64,000 bases of DNA. Source: Gracilariopsis chorda. Taxonomy: Eukaryota; Rhodophyta; Florideophyceae; Gracilariales; Gracilariaceae. The position numbers and the translations under genes were made by a program. Within the stretch, counting starts at the first letter, position 1. Each line of letters starts with the position of its first letter. The notes under the pieces are model-generated. The model did no database searches. It had not been told where the DNA came from and saw only the letters and a list, made by a program, of their open reading frames with translations. Below are positions 63,709 through 64,000 of the stretch, in pieces. The stretch covers positions 1-64,000 of the forward strand of contig NBIV01000027.1 in the NCBI GenBank assembly GCA_003194525.1, written 5' to 3'.

Positions 63709-64000
63709 GACTGTGGTATGGGGATCCTGTAACTGGAGCGTTTACCGTATTGAAAGGAATGCTCGAAGGTGCTTGGTGGCGTTGAGAAGGTACGCAGTTC
63801 CGATGACGAAAGCGTACTCTTCGTTCTTACGGAACACAAGAGAAAGTTGAAATTCGAGGAGCGCCACGGAGTTGCGCAAAGTGATGCGTTGCAGGCAAGG
63901 TTGAACTTGGCTAAGGGAACGAATATAATGAGTGAGCACCTGCGTATAACTATGCGTCTGACGTGAGATGTTGCGTGTTTCAGTAGTACGTCGAGAGTTT
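63709..64000. other. Right edge, upstream of the multispan membrane protein gene
   Basis: No gene supported. The open frames here are short and overlap on both strands. Confidence 0.4.

Overview
The window looks like nuclear DNA of a photosynthetic eukaryote with a primary plastid, most likely a red alga (intron-poor, florideophyte-like). A cytochrome b6f Rieske protein is encoded here with a simple N-terminal plastid transit peptide and no preceding signal peptide. Housekeeping genes are eukaryotic: EDC4, a PUF6/PUM3-type protein, cytosolic PheRS beta, ETF beta, a GH47 mannosidase and a WW-less PIN1. Most genes are single-exon. Only three introns are recognisable (40, 76 and 225 nt), all GT-AG. 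The species assignment is inference.

Region 1 (1-9735) is entirely mobile DNA on the minus strand: a head-to-tail array of four rolling-circle Helitron units sharing exact junctions. From right to left they are two non-autonomous units (9735-9297 and 9296-8864), a full-length 6.66 kb RepHel element (8863-2201), and the 5' part of a second autonomous copy (2200 to beyond base 1). Each unit begins TCTC and ends in hairpins plus CTTG. The RepHel gene of the complete unit is interrupted by one in-frame stop and several frameshifts.

Region 2 (9736-26.6 kb) is a GC-rich gene island: a HOOK-domain coiled-coil protein, a GH47 alpha-mannosidase, a probably plastid-targeted coiled-coil protein with an AT-hook, a small membrane protein, petC, EDC4 (with a one-base frameshift) and a PUF6/PUM3-type ribosome-biogenesis factor.

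Region 3 (26.6-47.7 kb) is less GC-rich, with alternating strands and longer spacers. It holds a GNAT acetyltransferase with one intron, a copine-like double-C2 protein, an Arg-rich unknown, ETFB with one intron, a lumenal FKBP (one-base frameshift), an FSP1/AIFM2-like oxidoreductase, an ERCC6L2-like SNF2 ATPase, a parvulin-rhodanese fusion, a membrane RING protein and a membrane-anchored spermidine-synthase-like enzyme.

Region 4 (47.7-64 kb) carries FARSB, a four-helix membrane protein, PIN1, an Elongin A-like protein, a POFUT-like type II membrane protein, a glutathionyl-hydroquinone-reductase-type GST, a CaaX-box protein, a DUF4604-like protein and a multispan membrane protein.

There is no operon logic. 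Functional links are loose: three plastid or cytosolic prolyl isomerases lie within about 17 kb, several products are plastid-directed, and there is an mRNA-decay plus ribosome-biogenesis pair (EDC4 and PUF6). I saw no rRNA, confident tRNA, CRISPR array or bacterial-type signals.
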